Of a DNA stretch of 64,000 bases, positions 1 to 12,277 are shown one piece after another (within the stretch, counting starts at the first letter, position 1; every line of letters begins with the position of its first letter). The stretch covers positions 90,119,779 through 90,183,778 of the forward strand of contig OZ026525.1 of the NCBI GenBank assembly GCA_964019695.1. Reading direction: 5' to 3'. The notes under the pieces are model-generated. The model ran no database searches and was not told the origin of the DNA. It worked only from the letters and a program-made list of their open reading frames with translations. Origin of the DNA: Loripinus fragilis. Lineage: Eukaryota > Mollusca > Bivalvia > Lucinida > Lucinidae. Both the position numbers and the translations under genes were made by a program.

Positions 1-1880
1 CATGCAAGGTAAGGAGAGCCTTCTCTCTGGAAGGTTCTTTCAATAAGATCAATAAGTTTATCTTTAATTAAATTATGAGGTAAAGTAGTGTAAAGAGTAG
101 AAAAATCATAAGTAGACAAACTGGTTGCATTGAAATCTCTAGCTTTAAGTTTATCTAAAATTTCACCTGAATTTTTAATAGACCAAAATAGGTTTTTACC
201 AGATCTCTCATATACCTTTTCACAATATTTGATAACATGTTTTTTAACAGCTGTAAGACACGAGGTTAACAATTTAGAAAGTTCTGTTGTCGTACAAGAA
301 CTAGAATTAGCAATAAATCTTGCTTTATAGGGTATTTATGGAGTTTAGGTAACCAGTACAACGTAGGAACTTTGTCTTGATTTTCTTTAGCTTTTACACC
401 AAATTGTAGGGCTGTATGACAACCATGCCCATCAACAATCACCCTTTCACTTAAAGAAGGCTGCAGTTTATAAGCATTAGTGTCAACAAGCTCACGCTTA
501 AGAGTATCAATATAATACAATCGTCAAACAACTACAACATTGTTAGCAGCTTTATCTGCTGGAACCAAAACATAGTTCATATGAAAATCCTGGATACCTC
601 GTTTAAGATGACGAAAAGAAGATTTAGGTTTAGGGGGCAAAAGATGTGTATTACGAGAGTAAAATGAAATATGAGTATCAATAATTTTAAAAATGGAAAT
701 CTTCCATTTCTTCAAGGCATCAGGTTCAACATTTTCCCGTTTGCACCAACGATTACTAAAGTCATTTAAAGAAGTAGGGATCCCTCTACGACATTTAGAG
801 AAATCGATTTAGAGGGAAATCTATATTAAGGACCTTTAGAAATGATATTGCGAACTCCAGCGTCAGGAATGACATTTAGTTGACCTGTAATAACATGCCC
901 TGCAGAGAGATATAAATAATTTGAATTTTTACAATCTCAGGAGGCAGGAGTATTGGAATTTATATCTAAATCATTTACAATTTTATTAAAGTTAAATATC
1001 GTAGACCTAATAGGTTTGTTATATTTATAACCAATGATAGGAGTTTCAGAATTATTAAAGTAATTTGGAATAGATAAAATCACTGAATTATCCTTGAAGA
1101 TACTATGTAAATCAATAAACTCAATACCTTTGTTAATGAATGGAATTTTGATAAAATGTCGTTTATGGTTGACCTCAGAATCGATATAAGGACTAAGGAA
1201 ATGTTGAACTTAACACCTTGTAAGGAGTGCTGCTTTATATAATTTGTTTTCTCTATTGTAAAGTTTATTAGCCTCTAACTCTAAGTTGCGTAACACTGAG
1301 ATAGGCAAGGAACTTAAAAATGAAAATAAGCCATGCCGACCATGATTAGTTAAAGCAAAGGGAAGATCCTTTAGAGACGTATTTAAGCGTTTTTCAGTAC
1401 AAATTTTGCGCTTAATGTTGCCATTTTTACGTTTACCATGAGATCTACTTTTACGTTTTTTTTCATTCCAAAACAGAAAAAACATCAAAATCTGGCATTT
1501 TAAAAATGTTGCCTTTATGGTATATATTATCATTAAAGCCTAAAGGAAAAGGTGATTGCAAAAAATTTAATCCATTTAAGTTCAGTTTCATGTCTCTTTA
1601 TATTTTTTAATCTAGTTGATGAATTTGGATCATATATAATTTTTTCAACCGGCTGAATTACAATTTTACTAGGTGAATGACCATTTTTTTTGAAATGGCG
1701 ATAAAGAAATGTGTCAAATTTTTTAGGCTTTTTCATTTTATGAAAGTGCTCACGAAACCTAGTCTTGAGGGATCGGCCAGTTTGTCCAATATATTGCATT
1801 CCACAGTTAGTTTCAGTTCAAGTTATAACATAAATCAGATCCCATGAAGTTCAGTCCAAATCATTATTATTAATTATGGA
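1..1880 (-). pseudogene. Penelope-like retroelement (permuted EN-RT order), broken, cut by the window edge
   Basis: Reading the minus strand from 1880 down to 1, a GIY-YIG endonuclease-like segment comes first. A basic linker and then the N-terminal and finger part of a Penelope-like reverse transcriptase follow. Recognisable RT stretches include a peptide reading VPTLYWLPKLHK (near 380-330), the upstream NYVLVPADKAANNVVVV (about 570-525), and PIIGYKYNKPIRSTIFNFNK further upstream. The frame is broken repeatedly: open pieces lie at 1210-1533, 524-715 and 266-520, with a shift just after the LPKLHK motif near 330, so the copy is dead. The palm with the catalytic aspartates would lie beyond position 1. 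An endonuclease N-terminal to the RT is the order described for the Naiad/Chlamys PLE clades; canonical Penelope has it at the C-terminus. The family call is confident, the clade call is inference. Confidence 0.8.
1533..1870 (-). pseudogene. GIY-YIG endonuclease domain of the permuted PLE
   Basis: The peptide MQYIGQTGRSLKTRFREH at the start of an 88-residue open piece (1533-1799) carries the second half of a GIY-YIG nuclease core (QYIGQTG, then the catalytic-type arginine in RFREH). Upstream in a decayed frame, residues like WDLIYVIT supply the first half. The segment continues through an FLYRHFKKNGHS stretch typical of PLE endonucleases. It is followed on the same strand by the basic linker and RT segments, so the EN precedes the RT. 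In-frame stops upstream of 1800 show that it is degraded. In an active element the domain would nick target DNA for target-primed reverse transcription. Confidence 0.75.
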
Positions 1881-4362
1881 AAATTGCCTACCATTTACAG
1901 ATGATGTAATGGTAGTTACATCATCTCACACACTCATTAATAACACACTCATTAAATGTTCAAATTATGTTAAAGTGCATGACCCAATTTATCCACTACA
2001 TCATTTTTAACTCTTATACTGCTCATTTGCTATTCTCAATTTAGTTATAATAATAATAGTTAAATAGTTGGTCAATGTCTATTCCTAAATTTTGTTCTGC
2101 GGTGAGCAACTATTTTGAGACCTTTGTCAATTTACAAATGTCCGAAAATAAAACATAATAGTTTCTGTATTTTCTCGTGTTTTTCAATAAATCGACTACA
2201 AACAAGCAAACAAGCTGAATTTGTATATTTCCTTTCTTTAACATTGCATCACTTGACGCCATAATACAAATATTCTTAAAATAAAATCAGCCTAATGGCT
2301 TTTTAAGTAATTTTCAACTCATTTCAAATATTTCCAAGATAAAAATATGTTTAAGCCTCTAAATTGGCAATGAAATTTAATTGTTATGTAAATAATTACA
2401 ATGGGCAAGTAATTCATGTAATAAATAACTTTGCTCAAAAAACATGTAATAGTGACTTAATTAAATCGAATTCCAATGTTATTGTGAATAATTAATTACT
2501 TTTCAAAGTAATTGACCCCAAGTCTGAGGACAGGGCTTTGCAATTAAAATAACACCAGGACCAGGCCTGTTTAAGCAGAGAAAGAGAAAGAAAAGTGGAA
2601 AGATTGACAGAGTGAGGGTAATAGGGAGAAAAAAAATAATAAGAGTAGTCAAAGATAGTCATAAGTTACGGTGTGTTTGTCAAATTTATAAAGCTAGTGT
2701 CAATCACAGCCTCAGAGTGTGCACATGGAAAAAAGTATGTGTGGTGGGATTTCTTACTCTGGGGTTTTGCAGATATTAATTGTATAAAAACAGGTTTTCC
2801 ACTTCAAATTATCTAAGTTTTCATTTTGTTTACTGAGGCTCCACTTACGGGTCTGGTCATGATCAAACTATGATATTTGATTGTATGCATTCCCGATCTT
2901 TGACTTCTTCCTTACTTTATTCTCCAATTTTACAAGAAAGACTTTTGATTAAACGTGTATCCATTACCAGGTCACTATCAATGTTTATGTTTACTTTTTT
3001 GTATAAGTATGATCCCGGCTGAAAAAAACTCAGGAACGTACCGCAAAAAAAATCAGGCTTAAACGTGGAAAGTTAATAACCAGGATCAAAATAATCTTCA
3101 ACCCCATAAAATTTAAATGGTCTCTCCCTTCTGTATGAGACAGTGCATGAGATTTCCAACAATGTGGTATGTGAATTATCTTGCGTACAGTTAGACAAAC
3201 ATGGTATAACTATTTTATACCACATACATCAGTGTAGACCTTGCACAACACGAGGTATTCAATCCTAATATTGGTAAGAGAATATAATATTGTATATTCA
3301 ACAGCATTAATTTTACAGCCCCTTCATGACTAACCATATGGTCTCACAAACCATTTATTTGTTTTTATTGGCAGTATATTGAATAACAACAACAACTATA
3401 TATACACTTAGATGATAAATAAAGCTTATGCAGTGTTCGCATCATTGAAATAAAAAAAACTGTACAGTATCAATTTCATCACATGTTCCCACAAAACCGT
3501 CATGTCTCGTTCTTTTTGGATATAAGATAATTCAGCAAGGAAGCTTCAATAGCTATACAGAAGGCAGGTGGTCACAGAAACCATAGGCGCCATTTAAGTT
3601 GCCTTGATGTTCCACGTGACAAAAATGCACCTTTTTATATAATTTCATGTGGTCAGCCGTCATTGAACGAGGACACAAACATGCTCGACCCAATGGACTC
3701 GCATATCATGTGTATGTATTTAATGACGGTCATTTGAAATATCAGAGCTATGATGTGCAATTGTTTTTGATAATCAGTGTGTTCATTATGCCACATCAGC
3801 ATTATCATAACACTAACTCATTTCATATCGTACATACAGCAGTTATGATCTTATTTTGAAAGCTTGGTAAACAAAAGAACCTATGATTTTCGGTAACTTG
3901 GTTTTATCTGACTTATCAATTCAAGCAATTTATGCATATTAGGTCTTTGCAAATGATATTAAGGGATACCTTTCTTTCTTGACTTATTGTATCATTGGCA
4001 TTCAAAGCGAGCTGTTACAGGCTAAACCCCAGAGCACAATCTATCTTATTCGACACAACTTGACCGTTCCAATAAGGTGCATTATCTTTCCTTTATAGGA
4101 ACTTTGTTAACTCAATCTCAGTGTCTAAACAATGAGATGACAATCTTAATTAACTGATAGCATTACAAAATTTGAATATGTAAAGTATTTCTCAATTGAA
4201 TTGGAACTGAAATGATGCTATAGATCTATAAAATATTTCATATAATATCTTCTAATTGGGAGTACCAAATTTGAACAAAATTAACAAAGCAAAGAGAAGT
4301 TATACCACCAAAGCAGTGAGCAACATAGGCGATGGCCAGATTGCTTAGATGGTCAAGCAAAT
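1881..4362. other. AT-rich intergenic DNA, no gene seen
   Basis: No coding region, RNA gene or clear repeat family member could be supported here. Short open frames (for example 3647-3859) have low-complexity composition and no recognisable domain. Confidence 0.5.
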
Positions 4363-4603
4363 ATGAGCCGTGACATGAGATTCCAAACAATGTGGTATGC
4401 GCGACCATCAGAGACTCAGACCAGCCTGTGCATACGCTCAGACTGATCAGAGCCTTTGTTAGTTGCTTGAATATTCTTTGACTGTTAACTTACTGACGTA
4501 ACATCTTTCAGAATATCTAAGCTTAAAGGGAGACTGCACATGCTCGTCTGAGTCTACACTTGTCAAATTATCACATTGTTTGGAATAACATGTCGCGCCT
4601 CAT
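4363..4603. mobile_element. MITE family A, copy 1 (~240 bp)
   Basis: The ends are inverted: the left reads ATGAGCCGTGACATGAGATT and the right ends in ACATGTCGCGCCTCAT. Nearby sub-terminal blocks also pair (AACAATGTGG on the left, CACATTGTT on the right). The interior has two GC-rich arms around CAGACTGATCAGAGCC and GCTCGTCTGAGTCTACAC. At least six similar copies occur in the window, so this is a dispersed non-autonomous element. No transposase is encoded. Confidence 0.8.
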
Positions 4604-4712
4604 ATGTGCTTCATATATTAACATTATGCTGAAAGAATAGTGTCCAAAAGAGCACGCTTAAACAATACCCAATATTCAGTTTTTGCACACGCCAATGTGT
4701 CACCAAAAAGTA

Positions 4713-4765
4713 AGTTAACATGACCAGGAAATGTCACAACCACACACTGCAGAAAAACTATGGTA
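4713..4765 (-). repeat. PLE-A 3' tail stub
   Basis: The segment GACCAGGAAATGTCACAACC followed by a CACACTGCAGA block matches, with changes, the antisense of the last ~55 bp of the longer PLE-A tails described below. It looks like a strongly 5'-truncated insertion. Confidence 0.5.
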
Positions 4766-5519
4766 CCATTGGTTCCTTTACGTTTCTAGACGGTTTGCTG
4801 AGCGGTATGGTTTGAGTCAAAATTGGTCTCACTTAATAATGAATTGGTACTATTCAATGTTGCATGATGCAGGGAATACTGAGATTTTTAATGGGATAAA
4901 CATGCCTTTTCAACTTTTAGCAAAATACAATTAACAAAACGTATTTTGATACATAAATTTGAGCATGTATGAATACAATAGGGTGCATAGGCCCTGAATC
5001 GCTCGCCTGAGTTTTTGTCTCAAGGGGAGGATGTTCACCACAAAATATAAATCACATTTCTTTCACAACTAAATCCATCTTGGGTATCTCTCAGAGCATA
5101 ACTTAAGACTATATATTCACTGAGTTCAATCAAAATATATTTATCTGCACGGTTTCAATGTCTGAGCTCAAAAGGTCAGAAATGTGCATAAGGTCAGAAA
5201 TGTGCATAATGTTTTACACTTACGTCCCTTTAATTCGCTTTGCAACATGACCTTTTCCAGAAAAAAATGTACTGACATTGTGACCTATCAAGGGTTCTTT
5301 GGTGTAAAAAAGGGCTGCTAGTGTTTTCTGTTTCATTCCCGTTATTTTGACTTGAAGCATGTCTAATTTCAGAAAAGAAAAGAAAATGTCTTTAAACTCC
5401 ATCCCAGAGGTCAAGGTGTGTGTAAGGAAAACATTTGCTAACATGTTATTGTATGCTTCATACACTTTAATTTGATTTGAAACCTAGCCATATTCTAAAA
5501 AGATAATTTTAAATTAATA

Positions 5520-6725
5520 ATAAGTTAGGCTACGTGACATCTGCAGAGGACCCATTATTGGCCCCAGGGGTATACTTGGAACACTCTTGGTAGGGATCCA
5601 CTAGGTGATGTTACATACCATATATCAAGGCCCTAGTCCTTCTGGTATTAGATATTAAGATGTTTTATGTTTCCCTATATAAGCCTTTTTACAACATGTC
5701 ACCTTTAGGGCGGCCAGTTGGGCCATAATTGCACTACTAGTTGATGTCTACTAGTTGATGTTACATTCCTAATACCAAGGCTAATACCAAGGCTCTAGGC
5801 ATTGTAGTTGTCGACAAGATTTTTTCAAGTTTTCCTTGTATAAGCCTATGTAAAATATGTGACCCCAGGGCAGGGTCGATTTTAGCCCAAGGGGCACAAT
5901 TTGAGCAAATTTGGTAAAGGTGACCGTTGATGCTACACATCAAATATCAAGGTTCTTGGCCTTGAGATCCAGACAAGCAGATTTTGTTTTCATATTTGCT
6001 CTATATTAGCATACTTATGTAAAAACTGTGACCCCCAGGGCGGTGCCATTTTTGGCACAAGGAGCATAATTTGGACAAACTTGGTAGAGGTTTATTAGTT
6101 GATGCTATATATTAAGTATCAAAGCCCTATGCCTTGTGGTTTCTGACGATACGTTTTTTACGTTTTCCTTATATAAACCTTTGTAAAACATGTGCTCCCT
6201 GGGCCTGGGCCATTTTTGGCTCAAGTGGCCTCGTTTAAACACACTTGGTAGAGATCTACTAGTTGAAGCTATATTTGCTAGGCTTTGTAGTTTCAGACAA
6301 GATTTTTTTCTTCATATTTTCTCGATTTAAGTCTATGTAAACATGGGACCTCCGAAGCAGGGTCACTCTAGGCCCAGGGAGCAAAAAATAAACAAACTTG
6401 GTAGAATTCACCTACATGATGCTATATGCCATCAAAGCTTTAGGCCTTGAGGTTTCAGAAGAAAAGAGTTTTAAAGTTTTCATTTCGAAAATCTATTTTA
6501 GCCTTTGTGAACTAGATATGCAACTGACTGAAACTAATTGAACAACTGTTAAAGAGGGCCATATAAGAAGCATTCGTGTCAAGTTTGGTCAAAATCTAGC
6601 CAGAAGTTTAGGAGGATATGTCCTTTTGAGCCATTGCTGGTGACGGACGTCTTATGATGACGAAGGACGACTGACTTAGAACACCTAACGATTACAATAG
6701 CTCACTATGAGCAAATGGTTTAGAT
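5520..6725. repeat. Degenerate tandem array, ~165 bp unit, with GAGCTAAA-type end
   Basis: Units repeat blocks such as ACTAGTTGATG, ATCAAGGCCCTAGGCCTTG, TATAAGCCTATGTAAAACATGTGACC, GGGCGGGGCCATTTTTGGC and ACAAACTTGGTAGAGGT, about seven times with heavy divergence. The right end (about 6630-6725) has a GGACGACGACTG-like stretch and a GAGCTATTGT/TAGCTCACT inverted end. The same kind of end bounds the element at 9660. Frames in it (5761-5943) are repeat artefacts. Confidence 0.7.
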
Positions 6726-7733
6726 AAGCTAAAAAGACACAAATGGTGGAAGGACCTTTGGCAGTCATAATGAAGAATAAAAATGGCAAAGAAAATTTCT
6801 AAGAAACCCATGTTTTTCCATGGAAAGGATAGTAGGTTCAGCCCTCGAATTATCCGCAAAACTGTTTTTCTCATTGGACAGGTACCATTAGAAATATGGG
6901 TTGATAACTCTGTTTTAGCCATTCAATATAAGATAAAAGAATTTTCTTATGAAGACGCGAATGTTTTATTAAGTTAAACGCAGCACTTTCGTCTCAAGTT
7001 TTATGAGGCAAACATTGTATTTACATTTATTTTGGATGAATACTGTACGAAAAAATAGGTGAGTATGATCAGGAAATACCACCATCACAAACTGCAGACA
7101 AATCCATGGCTTTCTGTGAAATAAAATTTGGTCATAAAATACCCCACCCCCTATGCCCTATTGGTTCTGGCTTTAATGTGCAATATTTTCCAAATATGTT
7201 TAGTTTGATAGGTGCACTAATCCTCAGGCTTTAATAAATATACAACAATGTCAATTGTACATTATCCTAGACATAGACTCTAAACATTTGGGACAGGCGT
7301 TATAGTATACTGTCCCAGCTCCTTTCACATTTATGTTTACAAAAGTTTTTAGTGAGTATAATCACACAATGTAGTCCGTGTCACATTTACAGACTCGGAT
7401 CAGGGCTCACACTCTTGATGACACATACTCATATCCAGGTGATTAGAAGGTTGCATGGCTATGTGTTTACAAACTATACATTCCCAGATCAGGCACCCAT
7501 TGCATCAGATCATGACACAAACTGTGTTGCAGTAAGATATAGATCATCTGGCGTAATGCAGACCGTGTGTGTAACTTGACATGCAGTGCAGATCCAGATC
7601 ACACGCTAATAGCGCCCAATTAGGTACCACATTGCTTGTTCTTAGATAATTGAACCTTGATAGAAATCATGCTTTAACCCCTAAAGCGTTACAACAAAAG
7701 GTATCCATCCTTGATGTCTTCTCTCAAGGTACA
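6726..7733. other. Intergenic, with a PLE-A tail stub at 7049-7110
   Basis: The only supported item is the minus-strand stub GTGAGTATGATCAGGAAATA...CACAAACTGCAGACAA at 7049-7110, the antisense of the PLE-A 3' end. The rest shows no gene. Overlapping open frames on both strands near 6690-6980 have no recognisable domain. Confidence 0.5.
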
Positions 7734-7980
7734 TATAAGCCACGACATGGGATTTCCAACAATAAGGCATTATGACATTTGACATTTAGACTCAGCGGAG
7801 CCTGCGCAGCGTCTTGTTAAGCTTAGACATCCCAAATGCTGTTCAGTCAGTAGCTTTACAGTCACAACATATTCAAGCGACTAGCAAAGGCTCTGGTCAG
7901 AGTACACGTATGCACAGGCTGACCTGTGCCTTTGCTGGCCGTATATACCACACTGTTGGGAAGCTAATGTTGCGGTTTAT
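7734..7980. mobile_element. MITE family A, copy 2
   Basis: It begins AAGCCACGACATGGGATTTC and runs through CTCTGGTCAGAGTACACGTA to a degraded right end (CACACTGTTGGGAAGCTAAT). Length and internal order match copy 1, in inverted orientation relative to the CTCGTCTGAG arm. Confidence 0.7.
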
Positions 7981-8101
7981 ATTTATGATAAACTAGTCAG
8001 TTCCTAGTATACCGTCTGAATGGTATGTAACTTGCAGTAATATCCATAGGTTTAGATAATCAAATTTTTTCAGCATTATGCTGTATAATTCGAAAATTAT
8101 T

Positions 8102-8165
8102 TTAACATGTTTTGGGTGCACAAAAAACGTCTTATTGAGACGGTTGTTTCTAGTACTCATAGCAT
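8102..8165. repeat. Short hairpin element, second copy
   Basis: An imperfect inverted repeat centred on CGTCTTATTGAGACGG is flanked by TTTGGGTGCAC and AGTACTCATAGCATATGTT. It is a diverged relative of the near-perfect hairpin at 18205-18350. Confidence 0.5.
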
Positions 8166-8201
8166 ATGTTACTGTTGCGAAATAAGAAAAAAATAAATAA
8201 A

Positions 8202-8441
8202 TTTAGCCGAGAAATGAGATTTCCAACAATGTGGTACATGTGATCAGCAAAGGTTCAGACCAGCCTGCGCATACGCACAGTCTGATCAGAGCTTTTGCTA
8301 GTCGTTAGGATATTCTATTGTGTTAAGCTACTAATCGAGCATCATTTGGAGTTGCTAAGCTTAAAATGAGGCTGCGCAGGCTCGTCTGAGTCTACACTAG
8401 TCGAAATGCCACATTGCGGGAAATCACATGTTGAGCCTCAT
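8202..8441. mobile_element. MITE family A, copy 3
   Basis: The ends read TTAGCCGAGAAATGAGATTT and AAATCACATGTTGAGCCTCA. The interior includes GACCAGCCTGCGCATACGCA and GAGGCTGCGCAGGCTCGTCT. Full-length and well conserved. Confidence 0.8.
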
Positions 8442-9004
8442 GTTTATAAGCATTCTTAACTACAGTAAAGGATTAAGTATTCATAAGAGAGCATAGTTAT
8501 TAAAGTAGACATCATTGGATACAAAAACATGATGCACTTTTGTGGGATACAGATAATAAATCTGGTCAAAATAAGTTAAGCCACTTGTCACTTTTTTCCA
8601 TATCCATAATGTTTAGCTCAATGTCACCTTTTTCCATATCCATAATGTTTAGTTTATTCCAAAACTTCGCTGTTCTTTTATAGCAATATCAGAGGTAGTT
8701 GAAACTCTAGCTCCACTCAAGTTAGACGACAATAACTTAGGTGTGATTACACAAATTTCAATTGATTATACCCGATGTGCTAAATTTTCCAAGTGTTTTC
8801 CAAATTTTTGCTAATTTTACTATTGGAAAGAAACGGGACATTCGCTGGAATGAGTGAATCTCATTGACAAATACATCAATAAAAGTGAAACCTAGCATAT
8901 GTTGAAAGTAAACATTGCTGCTACTTTGCTGGCGATTTTATGGAGCAATATTATTTCAGTATTAAGTCATAATGAATCACACATCAATGTATCTATATTA
9001 AGAT

Positions 9005-9416
9005 TATGGGAAAGTTTTCAGCGAGGCTTAATCTATTTTGACCAGTGTATTATTGCACTCCATGTCTAAACGAAGTGAACACATTATGCACAAGGCTGTA
9101 CAGTTTAGTTATAACATAACTGTACATGCTGATTCTAGTTATACATACTACCAAATGTGATTTCAAATCATCTTGAAATGAGCCGCCACAGGTGATTTCC
9201 AACAATGTGGCATTTTGACATGTGTAGCTTCAGACGAGCCTGTGCAGCCTCCCTTAAGCTTAGAAACTCTAAATATTGTTGGATCAGATGCTTATACTCA
9301 TATAAAATTCAAGCGACTAGCAAAGGCTCTGATCAGACTGGGTGTATGCGCAGGCTGGTGTGAGCCTCTGCTGGTCGCACATACCACATTGTTTGAAATC
9401 TCATGTCGCAGCTCAA
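9005..9416. mobile_element. MITE family A, copy 4, with 170 bp of duplicated flank
   Basis: The MITE proper is 9178-9416 (ATGAGCCGCCACAGGTGATT to TCATGTCGCAGCTCA). The preceding 9005-9177 (TATTTTGACCAGTGTATTAT, CCATGTCTAAACGAAGTGAA and so on) is found again, inverted, immediately after the MITE copy at 54797-55036. The repeated unit is therefore ~410 bp and larger than the MITE. Confidence 0.75.
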
Positions 9417-9659
9417 TTATTCTCATTGACTATCAACATAACAACAATATACAAAATTAACAAAAGCTACCAATGCATAGAGTAATTTTACTACCAAAGC
9501 AGTGAGCGAAGTAGGTGGTGTTTAGACTGCGTGGATGCACATGTCTATGTTCGCATATGCTTAAAAGAGCAATACCCATAAATATGCTTAAAATGATTAA
9601 CTATTTTTTTTATATTTTGCACATGACGCCTGTCCAATGAACAGCGATCCAGACTTTTT

Positions 9660-11312
9660 TTAGCTTACCTGAGCCGAAGGCTCAAGGTGAGCTATTGCGA
9701 TCAATCTCTGTGTGTCCATCCGCCGTGTGTCTGTCCGTCCGTAAACTCCTTTAAACGTCGTCTCCTCTTTAACCACTGATCCTAATTTCATATTTCTTCA
9801 CATGAACGTTCCCCATGATGCCCTCTTTCAAAATTGCATAAATGGTTCCGCTCCACTGGACAGGAGGGATGTCAGAGCTCCTGAACCTCTGGTCCAAATC
9901 CAAAATTATTTCACAGGATTGTTACTGATGATGCCTTTTTCCAATATTGCACAACTGGTTCCAGCCTACCGAACAAAGGGGTTGCCAGAGCTCTAGATAA
10001 GAAAAGTTTTTAAAACAACATCTCCTGATAAACCACTGGTCCAAATTTCATATAACTTCACATGAATGTTTTCCAAGATGCCCTCTTTCAAAATTGCATA
10101 AATGGTTCCGCTCCTCAGAGCAGGAGGGCCACCAGAGCTCCAGATAAGAAATCTTTTAAATGACATCTCCTCCTCCTGAACAAATATGTTCACAGAATTG
10201 TTCCTCATAATACTCTCTACCAAAGGGGGACGTGCATTAAGAGGCTATTTCGGCCCCCCTTTGAGGCCAAAAAATGAAAATTGCTTTTCACAAGTTTCTT
10301 CTTATTAGTTTATTAGAACAATAGCCCAAGTGTAAAAGTCTGTGATCGATTCTATTTCTAACGTTGCTATGGTAACAAAAAAGGCTGCAAAAATAGGATG
10401 AAATAGGAAAGTAATCATTTTGGAGCGAATTTAAAATATTTGACAGAGAAATTAACATAGAGCACAAGCAAATACCAAAAAGATATTTTAACAGAGGTTG
10501 AGAATCGCTTGAGCTGCTATCTAATTATTTAAATATCGATCTGAAAAAGCCTTGATTTTAGCCCAAAATGGCAATTTCTCTACTTAAGGTCTATTTTGGC
10601 GGCCATTTCTGTTACTATAGCAACCATTAAATTTTAAATAAACGCCAAAATTTTACACTTGAACCATTCTTCTACTAAACCAATAGGATGAAATTGATGA
10701 AAAGCAACTTTCAGTTTTTGGCTCTAGCGGGGGGCCAAATTAGCCCCTTAATGCACGTAGCCCTTTGCACAAATGGTTACACTCCGCTGAACAAAAGGGC
10801 TGCCAGAGCTCAAGATAAGAAATGTCTGTAAACAAAATCTCCTTTTGAACCACTGGTCCAAATTCCATATAATTTCACATGTATATTCCCCATAATGCCC
10901 TCATTCAAAATTGCATTAATGGTTCTGCTGCAACAAACAGGAGAACTGCCAGAGCTCCAGATAAGAAATCTTTTAAACGACATCTCTTCCTGAACCACTG
11001 ACCCAATTCAAAATAATTTCTCAGAAATGTTCCACATGTTGCCCTCTACCTAATTTGCACACATGGTTTTGCTCTGTCAAAAATGGGATTGGCAGAGCTC
11101 TAGATAAGAACTATCTTCGAACCACTGATTTAAAATCAACGTTATTTCACAGAAATGGTCCACCTGTTTTCCTCTACTTAAATTGATTAAAAGGTTCAAC
11201 TTGGATGAACAACATGGCTACCAGAAAATTTTTACAAATGGTTCCGCTCCACTGATCAGTCATTCTCAGGTAACGATACAGGGCCAAGGGGCTCTCTTGT
11301 AAATGCAAAAAT
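9660..11312 (+). repeat. Tandem-unit element with TTAGCTYACCTGAGCC start
   Basis: It starts TTAGCTTACCTGAGCCGAAG and GGCTCAAGGTGAGCTATTGC, followed by a TCCGTCCG stretch. About nine ~160 bp units then repeat the blocks ACCACTGGTCCAAATTTCAT, AATGCCCTCTTTCAAAATTG, ATGGTTCCGCTCC and GCCAGAGCTC-AGATAAGAA. It ends near CTCAGGTAACGATACAGGGC and GGCTCTCTTG. This is a common architecture of dispersed non-coding elements in bivalve genomes. It is interrupted at 10222-10766 by another element. No protein is encoded. Confidence 0.75.
10222..10766. mobile_element. Long-TIR MITE nested in the tandem-unit element
   Basis: Terminal inverted repeats of about 120 bp pair the left end (AAAGGGGGACGTGCATTAAG, then AGGCTATTTCGGCCCC and GAAAATTGCTTTTCA) with the right end (reverse complement AAAGGGCTACGTGCATTAAG, GGGCTAATTTGGCCCC, GAAAGTTGCTTTTCA). 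It sits inside one ~160 bp unit: CTCTACC lies on one side and GCACAAATGGTT on the other, which are adjacent in intact units. About 545 bp, no coding capacity. Confidence 0.85.
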
Positions 11313-11329
11313 GTGTCATCTTAGCACAT

Positions 11330-11640
11330 ACGCGGATCCAGACAGTTTTGTCAGAGGAGTCCTAACTTGAAAAGTTTTTTTTTTGTTGTTTTTTTGTTGT
11401 TGTTTTTGTTTTTTGTTTAGTTTACGAGGGGATAGAGGATCCAAATATCACTATAAATGGGCCCTCATCGGCCCGCCTTTCTGGCGGTCCGATGTTGGCC
11501 CAACATAGAAAGCTGGCTTGGTATCTTTGTGATTTTTCGGGGGATCCGGACCAGAATTGCTGAGAATCCCTATATTTTTGTGTTTTTACAGTGGGGGGGG
11601 GGGGATGTCCCCCACTCATCCTCCGGATCCGCACATGTAG
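11330..11640. repeat. GGATCCG / GGCCCGCC hairpin repeat family
   Basis: Blocks CGGATCCAGACAGTTTTGTC, TGGGCCCTCATCGGCCCGCC, GGCGGTCCGATGTTGGCCCA, TTTTCGGGGGATCCGGACCAG and CCTCCGGATCCGCACATGTA recur at 13.1-13.6, 19.5, 20.5, 21.2, 32.2, 33.8 and 60.95 kb. The central part is an inverted repeat. Probably a non-autonomous mobile element. No protein. Confidence 0.65.
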
Positions 11641-11681
11641 CATTTGATCATAGTATATAAAAATGTATTCTACAGTTTTCT

Positions 11682-12277
11682 AGTAGTCAAACCAGACTGT
11701 TCTGTTACAGAATACGAAGTATGGTCAATAAGTTATCAGACTGTTATGTTACAGAATACGAGGTATGGTCAATAAGTTATCTGACTGCTCTGTTACAGAA
11801 TACGAGGTGTGGTCAATAAGTTATCAGACTGTTCTGTTACAGAATACGAGGTATTGTCAATAAGTTATCAGACTGCTCTGTTACAGAATACGAGGTATGG
11901 TCAATTAGTTATCAGACATTTCTGTTACAGACTACGAGGTATGGTCAATAAGATATCAGAATGTCCTGTTACAGAATACGAGATATGGTCAATAAGATAT
12001 CAGACTATTCTGTTACAGAATAGGAGATATGGTCAATAAGTTATCAAACTGTTCTGTTACTGAATATGAGGTATGGTCAATAAGTTATCAGACTGTTCTT
12101 TTACAGAATACGAGGTATGGTCAATAAGTTATCAGACTGTTCTGTTACAGAATACGAGGTATTGTCAATAAGTTATCAAACTGTTCTGTTACAGAATACG
12201 AGGTATGGTCAATAAGATATCAGAATGTTCTGTTACAGAAAACGAGGTTTGGTCAATAAGTTATCAGACTGTTATTG
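11682..12277 (+). repeat. 44 bp tandem repeat, about 13 copies
   Basis: The unit reads GGTCAATAAGTTATCAGACT, then GTTCTGTTACAGAATACGAG and GTAT, 44 bp in all, repeated with few changes. Because 44 is not a multiple of three, the open frame across 11809-12039 cycles through all three frames of the unit and is not evidence of a gene. Confidence 0.9.
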
